This document shows, one piece after another, positions 15,924-24,210 of a stretch of 37,042 nt of DNA (positions within the stretch are counted from its first letter, which is position 1; the number at the start of each line of letters is the position of its first letter). Source of the stretch: Anaerorhabdus sp036637135 (GTDB taxonomy: Bacteria; Bacillota_I; Bacilli_A; Erysipelotrichales; Erysipelotrichaceae); assembly GCF_036637135.1 (NCBI RefSeq), contig NZ_JAVWNC010000020.1, positions 1 to 37,042 on the forward strand, in the 5' to 3' direction. The translations under genes were made by a program, and so were the position numbers. Below the pieces are notes generated by a model. The model saw nothing but the letters and a program-made list of their open reading frames with translations. It was not told the origin of the DNA and made no database searches.

Positions 15924-16952
15924 TTGAAAACGAGTGAATTTGATTTTGATTTACCAGAAAGATTAATTGCACAACATCCCTTAACTGATCGAAAAACAAG
16001 TCGTTTATTGGTTGTGCATAAAAATACTGGTGAACTTGAACATAAACATTTTTATGACATCGTTGATTATTTCAAAAAAGGTGATGTCCTAGTTAGAAAT
16101 AATACACGTGTAATTCCGGCCCGTCTTTTTGGAACAAAAGAAGAAACAGGTGCACATGTTGAATTACTCTTATTGAAACAAGATGGCGATATATGGGAAT
16201 GTTTAGTTGGTAATGCAAGAGTAGTAAAGATTGGTACAATTGTTTCTTTTAATCAAGGTGAACTCAAAGCTGAATGTATTGGTATTGGTGATAAAGGTAT
16301 TCGCAAAATGAAGATGATCTATGATGGGTTATTCATGGAAATCTTAGAAAGCCTTGGTCAAGTTCCATTACCTCCTTACATCACAGAAAAGTTAGATGAT
16401 GCAGAACGATACCAAACTGTCTATGCAAAAGTAAAAGGAAGTGCTGCTGCTCCTACTGCTGGACTCCATTTCACTGATGAAATCTTTCAACAACTCCAAG
16501 ATAAAGGTGTCATCATTACAGACGTTACATTGCATGTAGGTCTTGGAACATTTAGACCGATGGATACTGAAACTATTGAAGATCATATCATGCATTCAGA
16601 ATTGTATTGGATGTCACAAGAAACGGCTGATATTTGTAACCTTGCAAAAAAAGAAGGACGTCGTATTATCTCCGTTGGAACAACGAGCACAAGAACACTT
16701 GAGTCGATATTCAAAACATATGACGAATTTAAAGAATGTCACGGGGAAACTGATATTTTCATCTTCCCTGGCTATAAGTGGGAGGCAGTTGATTGCATCA
16801 TAACCAATTTCCATTTACCTAAGTCTACATTAATTATGATGATTTCATCATTTGCATCTAAAGAATACATTTTTAAAGCATATGAGGAAGCAATTAAACA
16901 AGAATATCGTTTCTTTTCATTTGGTGATTGCATGTTAATTACCAATGAGTAA
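15924..16952 (+). CDS. queA: S-adenosylmethionine:tRNA ribosyltransferase-isomerase
   Basis: A 342-residue enzyme that transfers and isomerises the ribosyl group of SAM onto preQ1-tRNA, giving epoxyqueuosine. The N-terminus MKTSEFDFDLPERLIAQHP is the classic QueA start, and conserved blocks NNTRVIPAR, GSAAAPTAGLHFT and HVGLGTFRP are all present. The start codon is TTG, set 8 bases after AGAGGG that overlaps the end of tgt. The stop overlaps the start of queH. Confidence 0.97.
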   Translation: MKTSEFDFDLPERLIAQHPLTDRKTSRLLVVHKNTGELEHKHFYDIVDYFKKGDVLVRNNTRVIPARLFGTKEETGAHVELLLLKQDGDIWECLVGNARVVKIGTIVSFNQGELKAECIGIGDKGIRKMKMIYDGLFMEILESLGQVPLPPYITEKLDDAERYQTVYAKVKGSAAAPTAGLHFTDEIFQQLQDKGVIITDVTLHVGLGTFRPMDTETIEDHIMHSELYWMSQETADICNLAKKEGRRIISVGTTSTRTLESIFKTYDEFKECHGETDIFIFPGYKWEAVDCIITNFHLPKSTLIMMISSFASKEYIFKAYEEAIKQEYRFFSFGDCMLITNE

Positions 16953-17613
16953 TTTCCCAGGAATTCAAAAGAGTTCCAACAAAATAAACTATTATCAACA
17001 AAGTTTAGATGAAATAAATGAAATCAAGAAAAAAGGAATTCGACCAACGCTTTTATTGCATGCTTGTTGTGCACCTTGCGCTACATTTCCTTTGGAATTT
17101 TTAAATGAGATATTTGATTGTACAATCCTTTACAACAATTCAAACATCTATCCAAGCGATGAATATCTTCGTCGACTCAACGAGTTAAAGCAATACTTAT
17201 CCTATATCAATAAACAAAATACACATCAAATACATTTAATTGAAGTCCCTTATGATAATGAGTCATATACAAAAAAGTTGGAACCTCTAAAGGATTATCC
17301 TGAAGGTAGCCAACGTTGTTTTACTTGTTACACATTAAGAATGCATGAAGCATATCAATATGCCCAAGATCATCACTTTGATTACTTTACCACGGTCATG
17401 ACAATATCAAGACAAAAAGACAGTCAAAAATTAAATGAGATTGGTACAGCATTACAAAAACAGTTCCCAAATGTTAAATACTTCCATTCCGACTTCAAGA
17501 AGAAACAAGGAATTGATCGAGGAAGAGAATTATCGAATCAATATAACCTGTATCGTCAACAATATTGTGGATGTATTTATTCCTATGAAGAATATTTAAA
17601 AAGAAAAGTATAA
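16945..17613 (+). CDS. queH: Epoxyqueuosine reductase QueH
   Basis: A 222-residue enzyme of the QueH (DUF208) family, the non-cobalamin alternative to QueG that reduces epoxyqueuosine to queuosine on tRNA. Cysteine motifs are HACCAPC (C41, C42, C45), C125-x2-C128 and C208-G-C210, consistent with an Fe-S cluster plus a second metal. It overlaps queA by 8 bases, completing a three-gene operon. The window has no genes for making preQ0/preQ1, which suggests salvage or synthesis elsewhere. Confidence 0.95.
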   Translation: MSNFPGIQKSSNKINYYQQSLDEINEIKKKGIRPTLLLHACCAPCATFPLEFLNEIFDCTILYNNSNIYPSDEYLRRLNELKQYLSYINKQNTHQIHLIEVPYDNESYTKKLEPLKDYPEGSQRCFTCYTLRMHEAYQYAQDHHFDYFTTVMTISRQKDSQKLNEIGTALQKQFPNVKYFHSDFKKKQGIDRGRELSNQYNLYRQQYCGCIYSYEEYLKRKV

Positions 17614-17631
17614 TTTATCAATAATAAAGGC

Positions 17632-17637
17632 TATAAT
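17632..17637 (+). promoter_or_regulatory. Candidate -10 box for the mgtE leader
   Basis: TATAAT in the queH-mgtE spacer, about 28 bases before the leader ORF. No good -35 is found at 16-18 bp, and no terminator separates queH from here, so read-through from the que operon is also possible. Confidence 0.45.
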
Positions 17638-17655
17638 TAAGAAGCAAAAGTGAGG

Positions 17656-17746
17656 TGGTAAGAATTGGAAGGCGAAAATTGTAAACAGATGTATTTAACC
17701 GAAAGTTCTTGCCAAATAGGTAAAGTTCTTTCTTGAAAAGAGGAGG
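17656..17746 (+). promoter_or_regulatory. Possible alternative-pairing leader RNA controlling mgtE translation
   Basis: TGGTAAGAA (17656-17664) can pair with TTCTTGCCA (17706-17714), nine pairs including one G-U, hiding the leader ORF's ribosome site and start. AAAGTTCTT occurs twice (17702-17710, 17722-17730), so two partners compete. TTCTTT (17726-17731) can pair with AAAGAG (17737-17742), touching the mgtE Shine-Dalgarno (17741-17746), with the leader stop codon in the loop. Pairing is by eye; function is inferred. Confidence 0.4.
17665..17736 (+). CDS. Putative 23-residue leader peptide upstream of mgtE
   Basis: A short frame with TTG start and TGA stop, preceded 6 bases upstream by AGGTGG (17653-17658), a Shine-Dalgarno as good as those of genuine genes here. 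The peptide begins MEGENCKQ and ends QIGKVLS; it has two cysteines (C6, C16) and an acidic start. It ends 16 bases before the mgtE ATG, which has its own AGGAGG. It could be a regulatory leader peptide for the Mg2+ transporter, or a fortuitous frame. I know of no named family. Confidence 0.45.
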   Translation: MEGENCKQMYLTESSCQIGKVLS

Positions 17747-17752
17747 AATTTA

Positions 17753-19096
17753 ATGAATCTAGAAATCACAAAAGACGAATTAAAGAATTTTTTACTGAAC
17801 GCAAATGATCATGATTTCCAAGAAATGATAGAATTCATCCACCCGGTGGATCTTTTAAACATTATCCACGAGTATGATGATGAAGCGATTAAAATCTTGA
17901 ATCGTTTATCTGATGAAGATATCGCTCATCTTTTAGATGAAGAAGATGACGAAGACATTTACGAATTATTAACGCAGTTCTCTGCGAATCGACAAAAAGA
18001 AATCTTAGAAGAAATGTCTTCCGATGAAATTGCGGATTTCGTTCAAACATTGGATGAAGAAGAGAGTAAAGATGTCTTGAGTAAGATGTCAAAAGAAGAC
18101 GTTGAAGAAGTTCAAGAATTGATGTCTTATCCACCTGATACTGCAGGGGGAATTATGGCAACTGAATTTATCAGTATCCATGACAACAAAACAGTACAAA
18201 AAACATTAGAATACCTTCAACAAGTAGGCCAAAATGCTGAAATGGCGTACTACTTGTATGTAACAGATGAACAAGAAGTCCTTAAGGGAGTCGTATCCTT
18301 ACGTGACTTAGTATCATCACCCTTCAATACTTTAATATCCGAGATAACAAATCCAAACGTACATTCAGTTCATGTCGACGATGACCAAGAAGAAGTAGCT
18401 CGTATGTTAGATAAATATGACTATGTTATGATTCCCGTAATTGATCACAATGATTCCATTAAGGGAGTTATCACAATTGATGATATCATCGATATCATCA
18501 AAGAAGAAGCAACCGAAGATATTCACCGTATGGCTGGATTAGACGCCGAGGAAAAAGTAGATGGTACTTTGATTGAATCCATTCGTTCTCGTTTACCTTG
18601 GTTATCAATCAACTTAATCACTGCATTATTAGCTGCAAGCGTTGTAGCGATGTTCTCATCGACAATTGAAGCTGTCGTTGCATTAGCCGCAATCAATCCA
18701 ATCATTGCCGGTATGGGTGGTAACGCTGGAACACAATCTCTTACAATTGTTGTTCGAGGTATTGCACTAGGAGAATTAACAGGTGAAAATGCAAAACGAG
18801 TATTCTTAAAAGAACTTGGTGTTGGCTTAACAATTGGTTTAACATTAGGTACCGTTGTCGCAATTGGCTGTTACATCTTCTTTGGTAATCCATACCTTGG
18901 ATTTGTTGCAGGTGCTGCCATGGTTTGTAACTTAATCATCGCAACAGTTGCAGGCTACGCCGTTCCATTATTCTTAAAAAAATGTAATGTCGACCCTGCC
19001 TTGGCATCCAGTGTATTTGTAACTACTGCAACTGATGTATTGGGATTCTTTGTCTTTCTAGGACTTGCAACACTCCTATTACCCTACTTAATCTAA
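17753..19096 (+). CDS. mgtE: MgtE family magnesium transporter
   Basis: A 447-residue Mg2+ channel. It has an acidic N-terminal superhelical domain (about 20-130), a pair of CBS domains (about 135-255) that sense cytoplasmic Mg2+, a plug helix, and a five-helix membrane domain (about 275-447). Conserved membrane segments are NPIIAGMGGNAGTQSLTIVVR and the C-terminal DPALASSVFVTTATDVLGF, which line the pore and carry its Mg2+-binding aspartate. AGGAGG lies 6 bases before the ATG. No M-box riboswitch is visible upstream, although M-boxes are common before mgtE in Bacillota; a leader ORF is found instead. A terminator follows. Confidence 0.96.
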   Translation: MNLEITKDELKNFLLNANDHDFQEMIEFIHPVDLLNIIHEYDDEAIKILNRLSDEDIAHLLDEEDDEDIYELLTQFSANRQKEILEEMSSDEIADFVQTLDEEESKDVLSKMSKEDVEEVQELMSYPPDTAGGIMATEFISIHDNKTVQKTLEYLQQVGQNAEMAYYLYVTDEQEVLKGVVSLRDLVSSPFNTLISEITNPNVHSVHVDDDQEEVARMLDKYDYVMIPVIDHNDSIKGVITIDDIIDIIKEEATEDIHRMAGLDAEEKVDGTLIESIRSRLPWLSINLITALLAASVVAMFSSTIEAVVALAAINPIIAGMGGNAGTQSLTIVVRGIALGELTGENAKRVFLKELGVGLTIGLTLGTVVAIGCYIFFGNPYLGFVAGAAMVCNLIIATVAGYAVPLFLKKCNVDPALASSVFVTTATDVLGFFVFLGLATLLLPYLI

Positions 19097-19104
19097 TCCC
19101 AACT

Positions 19105-19130
19105 AAATCTGAGAAATCAGATTTTTTTAT
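19105..19130 (+). terminator. Intrinsic terminator after mgtE
   Basis: AAATCTGA (19105-19112) and TCAGATTT (19117-19124) close a GAAA tetraloop; a T run follows. Confidence 0.9.
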
Positions 19131-19157
19131 TGAAAAAAGGTACTCGTAATGAGTACC
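19130..19157 (-). terminator. Intrinsic terminator after the Mn-pyrophosphatase gene
   Basis: GGTACTC (19139-19145) pairs with GAGTACC (19151-19157). On the minus strand the stem is followed by TTTTTTC. It stands back to back with the mgtE terminator. Confidence 0.88.
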
Positions 19158-20788
19158 TATGCTAGTTTTAATGCTGCAGATAATCTTGGTATTATCTGTT
19201 TCTTGCGCGATACAATGTCTTTCGCAAATAAGACTTCATTCTCTTTTTTACCATCAAAGATTTCTTCAATTACCCAAGCTAATTTACCCATATAGATAAA
19301 ATTCGAACCTTTACCTTCAACATTTGTAAACGTCATAACCAATAAGTCATATTTGTTGATTGCGTTTATTTTATCCATATAGGATACAAACTCACGTCGA
19401 ATAATTTCTAATTCCTTGATATCCAAAATATTGATTTGCCCGATCGCAATTCTAAATCCTTCCATTGCATATTCTTTGAAGTCATTGTATAAGATTTCAC
19501 TAAATGATAGTCCTCTTAATGTTGCGACTGCTTCAAACATTTCAACGGAAAGTTGTTCAAGATCAAGTTCTGCAATTAGCGCTAATTCACTTGCGATTTC
19601 CTTATCCACAACTGTTGTCGTTGGACTATTGAAATTCATTGTGTCAGAAATAATTGCACAACACAATAAACTTGCGATTGTTTTGGATGGCTTAATACCA
19701 TTCTCTTTATACATCAGTGCAATAATACTGGATGTACTTCCTAAATTTTGATTTCTAAAATTGATTGGATTATTTGTTTCAATATCACCTATTCGATGGT
19801 GATCAATAATTTCCAATACATCAGCTACTTCCAATGATTCAACACTTTGTGATGCTTCGTTGTGATCAAGCAAGATAAATTTCTTACGATTGTATGAGAA
19901 TAAATGGAAACGTGATACCGCACCAATTACAGATCCTTTACGATCTACTACCGGATAAGAACGATAACGTGTTTTACTCATCCTTTTAGACACATCATCA
20001 ACATAATCAGTAATTTTAAATGTCACTGTTTCTTTTGTCATAATCATTGAAACTGGTGGTGTTTGATAAATTGTACGTGCTACTTTCATCGCATCAAATT
20101 CCGTTGTGATAACCGCAACATTATTATCCATTGCTTTCTTTAGGATATTTTCAGATACCCCTTTATCTTCGGTAATAATAAGACACGCAACATTTTTATC
20201 GATAGCCTTTTCTTGTAATTCTTCGTTATCACTCATGATAATAATACTATCTTCAAACTCTTCATCTAAGAAATTATTGTTTCTTGATATCATGATTTTG
20301 ACTTCACCATCACAATGATAACGTTCTGGACTCACTAATAATTTACCTTCAATTGTTTCTGTAATATTTGATAAAGGGACTATTTTCATGAGTTCTTTTA
20401 CTTCATCAATATCTTTCATTTGAACATCAGAAATATTGGACATTGAAACAACACCAAGTAGTGTATTCTCTGAATCAACTACAAATAAGCTTTTATTCTT
20501 ACCTAATGTAATCTTTTCCCACGCTCTTTTGATTGTTAAGTCTGGGCTGATCAATGAAGCTGTATCAATATCAATATCTTCCAATCGACATTTTGCATTT
20601 TCAATGAGTAATGGTGCTTGTACATCGAATTTCTTTAATACATAAGATGTTTCGGTGTTCAGTTCACCTAGTCGGCATGCTATTGCAGGAACTCCTATTT
20701 GTTCTTTTAAGTTCGCATAAGCGATGGCAGAACAGATAGAATCAGTGTCAGGATTACGATGCCCTGTCACATAAATTGTATCTCGCAT
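19157..20788 (-). CDS. ppaC: Manganese-dependent inorganic pyrophosphatase, family II with CBS and DRTGG domains
   Basis: A 543-residue enzyme hydrolysing pyrophosphate in the cytoplasm. The DHH domain starts with VTGHRNPDTDS (metal ligands H10, D14, D16) and resumes after an insert with LLDHNEASQ and IDHHRIGD. The insert of about 240 residues (roughly 65-305) has two CBS halves flanking a DRTGG domain. In characterised relatives this unit binds AMP/ADP (inhibiting) and diadenosine polyphosphates (activating). The C-terminal DHHA2 domain ends with SRKKQIIPRL, which carries the substrate-binding SRKKQ motif. GGAGG precedes the ATG. Single gene with its own terminator. Confidence 0.95.
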   Translation of the reverse strand: MRDTIYVTGHRNPDTDSICSAIAYANLKEQIGVPAIACRLGELNTETSYVLKKFDVQAPLLIENAKCRLEDIDIDTASLISPDLTIKRAWEKITLGKNKSLFVVDSENTLLGVVSMSNISDVQMKDIDEVKELMKIVPLSNITETIEGKLLVSPERYHCDGEVKIMISRNNNFLDEEFEDSIIIMSDNEELQEKAIDKNVACLIITEDKGVSENILKKAMDNNVAVITTEFDAMKVARTIYQTPPVSMIMTKETVTFKITDYVDDVSKRMSKTRYRSYPVVDRKGSVIGAVSRFHLFSYNRKKFILLDHNEASQSVESLEVADVLEIIDHHRIGDIETNNPINFRNQNLGSTSSIIALMYKENGIKPSKTIASLLCCAIISDTMNFNSPTTTVVDKEIASELALIAELDLEQLSVEMFEAVATLRGLSFSEILYNDFKEYAMEGFRIAIGQINILDIKELEIIRREFVSYMDKINAINKYDLLVMTFTNVEGKGSNFIYMGKLAWVIEEIFDGKKENEVLFAKDIVSRKKQIIPRLSAALKLA

Positions 20789-20892
20789 AAATTTCCTCCC
20801 GTATGTAACTTAAGTTTAGCATAGCCACACAGTGAATGTAACCTCTTTCATTACTGTTTCGTTGTAAAATTCTATATATTTCTTTCCACATT

Positions 20893-20924
20893 AATAGAAA
20901 AGCTGATTCAATAAATGAATCAGC
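20893..20924 (-). terminator. Intrinsic terminator after the YitT-like gene
   Basis: GCTGATTCA (20902-20910) pairs with TGAATCAGC (20916-20924). On the minus strand a TTTTC tail follows. Confidence 0.88.
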
Positions 20925-20931
20925 CAATTTC

Positions 20932-21801
20932 TTATTTTTCTACCAATCTCTTTTCAAATCCTCCTGATACACGATAGCTTTCAGAAAAGATGATAAATGC
21001 TTTTGGATCTAAATCACGTATTAATTTCTCTAATCGATGAATTTCGTATTTACTTACTACAACTACAAATACTTCAGTTTCTTCGTTTGTATAAGCTCCA
21101 AATCCTTTCCAGAAAGTAACTCCTCGACCTAATTCTGAATTGATTTGATGTTTAATTTCTCGATTCTTAGAAAATACCATTGCATTGATTTCAATGTTTT
21201 GATAGTGAATCTTATCGATAACCATCGAGAATAAAAATTGAAATATAATTGAATAAATTGCAGTTGGTAATGAAAATAAAAGAGCACACATAAGATATAT
21301 TAATACATTGATAAACAATTGGATTTTTCCTACACTAAAACCTTTCCAACGAAGTGCTGCATAAACACCGACAATGTCCATACCACCACCGCTTCCACCA
21401 TTAAGTAGTGTTATACCTATTCCAAGTCCTCCTAGAATAGCCCCAATAACGCAAGACGATAATGTATCTTCTAAGATTGGGACAGTAGAAACTGGAATAA
21501 TTGATAATGTAAGTGTTATAACTAACATACCAACCAATGATGCAAAGAAAAATTTCTTACTTAATAAACGATAAGTAAAGAAGAAAATAGGTATATTAAT
21601 CAAAAAGTTAACCATCCCTGTTAAGTTATTTGATAAATTCAGCGATGTTGTTCGATTGATTAATTCAATAACAAGTTGAGCTACCCCAACAAATCCCCCA
21701 TTGTATAATCCGTGTGGAATAATGAACAAGTTTGTCGCAAGCGAAAACATAGAACACCCCACAATGACCATAAAATATTTTTTTATGTTCGTTGAATTCA
21801 T
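20932..21801 (-). CDS. YitT family membrane protein (DUF161/DUF2179)
   Basis: A 289-residue protein with about five or six membrane helices, the glycine-rich GLGIGITLLNGGSGGGMDI segment typical of YitT repeats, and a C-terminal soluble DUF2179 domain (about 205-289). Function is not firmly established for the family; transport is suspected. The ATG at 21801 is 8 bases after the stop of the cyclophilin gene, and its Shine-Dalgarno (AAAGACG) is weak, so translation may be coupled to the upstream gene. A strong terminator follows. Confidence 0.9.
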   Translation of the reverse strand: MNSTNIKKYFMVIVGCSMFSLATNLFIIPHGLYNGGFVGVAQLVIELINRTTSLNLSNNLTGMVNFLINIPIFFFTYRLLSKKFFFASLVGMLVITLTLSIIPVSTVPILEDTLSSCVIGAILGGLGIGITLLNGGSGGGMDIVGVYAALRWKGFSVGKIQLFINVLIYLMCALLFSLPTAIYSIIFQFLFSMVIDKIHYQNIEINAMVFSKNREIKHQINSELGRGVTFWKGFGAYTNEETEVFVVVVSKYEIHRLEKLIRDLDPKAFIIFSESYRVSGGFEKRLVEK

Positions 21802-21809
21802 ATTCGTCT

Positions 21810-22244
21810 TTATAGAATCTCTACTTTTTCCATAACATCGCCATTACTCATATTTCTAACAGCGCCTAAGTTATCAGTTACAAGCCCAAATACAGTATGT
21901 ACACCATCTAAATGTGGTTGAGACTCATGAACGATAAAGAATTGGCAACAACCTGTATCTTTTCCACGGTGTGCCATTGATAAAGCTCCTGGGATATGCG
22001 TATGTGGATTATTTTTAGTTTCGCATGGAATTGTATAACCCAAATCTCCTGCACCTGTACCATAAGGACATCCACCTTGAGATACAAATCCTGGAATTAC
22101 ACGATGAAATGTTTTTCCGTTATAATATCCTTCTTTAATTAATTTTACAAAGTTTTCAACTGTGATTGGTGCTTCATCTGGGTACAATTCAAATGGTAGT
22201 TCTACCCCATTTTGCATTGTGATTTTTCCTAATATTTTTGTCAT
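21810..22244 (-). CDS. Cyclophilin-type peptidyl-prolyl cis-trans isomerase
   Basis: A 144-residue cytoplasmic cyclophilin without a signal peptide. Motifs: FHRVIPGFVSQGG (catalytic Arg in FHR), GALSMAHRG, QFFIVHE and HTVFGLV. It speeds proline isomerisation during folding. The tryptophan of cyclosporin-sensitive cyclophilins is replaced by His (QPHLDG), common in bacteria. I chose the ATG at 22244, 7-8 bases after AGGTGA; the longer frame (to 22283) would include a TATAAT box at 22264-22269. Confidence 0.93.
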   Translation of the reverse strand: MTKILGKITMQNGVELPFELYPDEAPITVENFVKLIKEGYYNGKTFHRVIPGFVSQGGCPYGTGAGDLGYTIPCETKNNPHTHIPGALSMAHRGKDTGCCQFFIVHESQPHLDGVHTVFGLVTDNLGAVRNMSNGDVMEKVEIL

Positions 22245-22263
22245 AAACTTCACCTCGTACACA

Positions 22264-22269
22264 ATTATA
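22264..22269 (-). promoter_or_regulatory. -10 box for the cyclophilin-YitT pair
   Basis: TATAAT on the minus strand, about 20 bases before the cyclophilin ATG, with only a weak -35 (TGGCAA at about 17 bp). It lies in the 15-55 base zone after the preceding membrane-protein gene. Confidence 0.45.
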
Positions 22270-22298
22270 CTTTTTTTAGTCATTGATTGCCATAGTAT

Positions 22299-22670
22299 TT
22301 AGACATCATTTTGTAAATCATTTTCAATTTCATCCTGATTGATTAATAAAACAAGAATGACATAGATGAAAGGTAGGAATAAATTAGCATAATCATAGAT
22401 TGGAATTATACCGTTATATCCTTTGTATGTATTCATAAAACGAACCATCATCGCAAGTGTACCTAATGTAATCAATGATTGATAAGATTTCTTCATTACC
22501 CCACACAATCCTGTAAATAAAGTAAGTATCGCTGGAATTAGGTAACTAATTATTAGAATTGCGATTTCAAGTTTTGATGTTGCATGAAAAAACTCACCTA
22601 TCGTAAGAAACAAGCTTAGAATTCCAGATATCAACAAGATATAGCTACATATCTTAAATAGTGTTTTCAT
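22299..22670 (-). CDS. Small four-helix membrane protein, unknown function
   Basis: A 123-residue protein with four hydrophobic helices (about 8-25, 33-55, 65-80, 93-110) and a short acidic tail. I do not recognise a family. Its ATG overlaps the TAA of the preceding PF06541-like gene (TAATG), so the two are translated together and may act together in the membrane. Confidence 0.65.
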   Translation of the reverse strand: MKTLFKICSYILLISGILSLFLTIGEFFHATSKLEIAILIISYLIPAILTLFTGLCGVMKKSYQSLITLGTLAMMVRFMNTYKGYNGIIPIYDYANLFLPFIYVILVLLINQDEIENDLQNDV

Positions 22671-23332
22671 TATTTACTCACCACTTTCACGTTTTGGAAA
22701 ATATCATTCATCACTGAATTGGGAAAATAGTAATCCAACAATTCCTCAACTAAATTTGTTGCGGGAACTCCATCATCTCTTTCTGTTTGTCGATATACAG
22801 CTGCAAAACTAATCACACTATCAAAAAGGATAAACACAAATAAAAATGTAGTAACCTTTTTACCAAAATGATAAGGTATTCTTTCTATCCAAGTAGATAA
22901 ATATGGATATACCCACTTTAAAAGAACATAACCACCTAATCCCCAAAACAACATAAAGGGAATGGTTGTTCGTCCTTGTATATTTAAAAATAAATCAGAA
23001 TAATCCCACGCTAATGTATGAAAGAATAGTTGTTCAAAATAACTAATTGAATACTCTGTCACACCACCAATTAAGCAACAGTATAAATACGTTAAATAGC
23101 CATTCCGTTTATCATTGTTCTTACCAAGTAAAATATAGAACAACGAAAATCCAATTCCATAGACAGGATTAAAAGGACCATAAATTAATCCAACATGAGG
23201 TTGAAGTATGCCATGACGAACATATGCTAATATCGTTTCATAGACAACCCCTACAACACAACCTACCATGAAATAGGCAAATATCTTTTCAAAACTATAC
23301 CCTTGTCCAAATCTTTTTCTTTGTTTACTCAT
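22670..23332 (-). CDS. PF06541-like membrane protein (putative ABC-transporter type IV / CmpB)
   Basis: A 220-residue protein with about five membrane helices. The segments GVVYETILAYV, GLIYGPFNPVYGIG and LLGKN match the family named putative ABC-transporter permease (PF06541). That name is misleading: no ATPase is nearby and the function is not known. I chose the ATG at 23332, after AAGGAT. The open frame continues to 23383, but a TATAAT box at 23352-23357 lies in that extension. Confidence 0.8.
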   Translation of the reverse strand: MSKQRKRFGQGYSFEKIFAYFMVGCVVGVVYETILAYVRHGILQPHVGLIYGPFNPVYGIGFSLFYILLGKNNDKRNGYLTYLYCCLIGGVTEYSISYFEQLFFHTLAWDYSDLFLNIQGRTTIPFMLFWGLGGYVLLKWVYPYLSTWIERIPYHFGKKVTTFLFVFILFDSVISFAAVYRQTERDDGVPATNLVEELLDYYFPNSVMNDIFQNVKVVSK

Positions 23333-23351
23333 TCTATCATCCTTCATATTG

Positions 23352-23357
23352 ATTATA
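23352..23357 (-). promoter_or_regulatory. -10 box for the PF06541-like/membrane protein pair
   Basis: TATAAT on the minus strand, about 20 bases upstream of the ATG at 23332; no clear -35 hexamer. Confidence 0.45.
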
Positions 23358-23430
23358 ACATAGCTATCTTTATTACATTCCAATCATCATTTTATAAGTT
23401 CCATGATACAATATTGCCTAGAGGTGTGCT

Positions 23431-24210
23431 ATGAATTTAATCTGTCCTGTATGTAAAACTAAATTAACACAAATTGATCGATCATTTAGTTGTGTGAATC
23501 ATCATCATTTTGATATTGCGAAAAGTGGTTATCTCAATTTATTTCTTACAAACAACAACAAAATCCATGGAGATAACAAAGAAATGATTCAAGCTCGTAC
23601 TTCCTTCTTAAATATGGATTATTACTTACCATTAAAAGAAAGAATCGTGAATGAAATAAAAAAAATTAAACCTCAATCCCTTGTTGATTTGGCTTGTGGT
23701 GAAGGTTATTACACAAAAGATTTACCCGCAATTAATAAAGTAGGAATCGATTTATCCAAAGATGCAATACAGTATGCGAGTAAGCATGATTCATCAACTC
23801 AATATATTGTAAGTTCAATTTTTGATTGTCCAATCTTAGAACACAGTATCGATTGTATGACAACTATTTTCGCTCCAATCGCCATTGAAGAAATACAACG
23901 TTGCTTAAAGAAAGAGGGGCATTTCTTTTGTGTGTTTCCTGCTGAAGATCACTTATACCAACTAAAAGAAAAATTATATGATACCCCCTATAAAAATGAA
24001 AAACCCCAACGATTGGAACACTTATCTCTCGTTGAAGAAATACGTATAACATCGACAATTCATCTAAAAGATACAAAAAATATTCAATCGCTATTCATGA
24101 TGACCCCTTATTACTTCAAAACATCACAAACAGACAAAGAAAAAATCAATAATCTTCATCAATTAGATGTGACCATTGATTTCTATCTAATGCATTATCA
24201 ATCTCTATAA
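23431..24210 (+). CDS. rlmA: 23S rRNA (guanine-N1)-methyltransferase RlmA
   Basis: A 259-residue SAM-dependent enzyme. The N-terminal zinc finger has C5, C8, C21 and H25. It is followed by KSGYLNLFL and GDNKEMIQAR, the conserved RlmA stretch, then the SAM motif LVDLACGEGYYT. It methylates N1 of G745 (RlmA-I) or G748 (RlmA-II, the TlrB type in Gram-positives); the latter is more likely by lineage and can affect tylosin susceptibility. AGAGGTG precedes the ATG. Its stop overlaps the convergent DUF523 gene by 6 bases. Confidence 0.92.
   Translation: MNLICPVCKTKLTQIDRSFSCVNHHHFDIAKSGYLNLFLTNNNKIHGDNKEMIQARTSFLNMDYYLPLKERIVNEIKKIKPQSLVDLACGEGYYTKDLPAINKVGIDLSKDAIQYASKHDSSTQYIVSSIFDCPILEHSIDCMTTIFAPIAIEEIQRCLKKEGHFFCVFPAEDHLYQLKEKLYDTPYKNEKPQRLEHLSLVEEIRITSTIHLKDTKNIQSLFMMTPYYFKTSQTDKEKINNLHQLDVTIDFYLMHYQSL

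Noticed and set aside
17614..17752. M-box (ykoK) riboswitch upstream of mgtE
   Set aside because: The spacer is about 140 bases and I could not find the conserved M-box core segments; the leader ORF and simple stems fit better.
19416..19751. 111-codon open frame antisense to the Mn-pyrophosphatase gene
   Set aside because: Serine/isoleucine-rich shadow of a real coding region with no Shine-Dalgarno.
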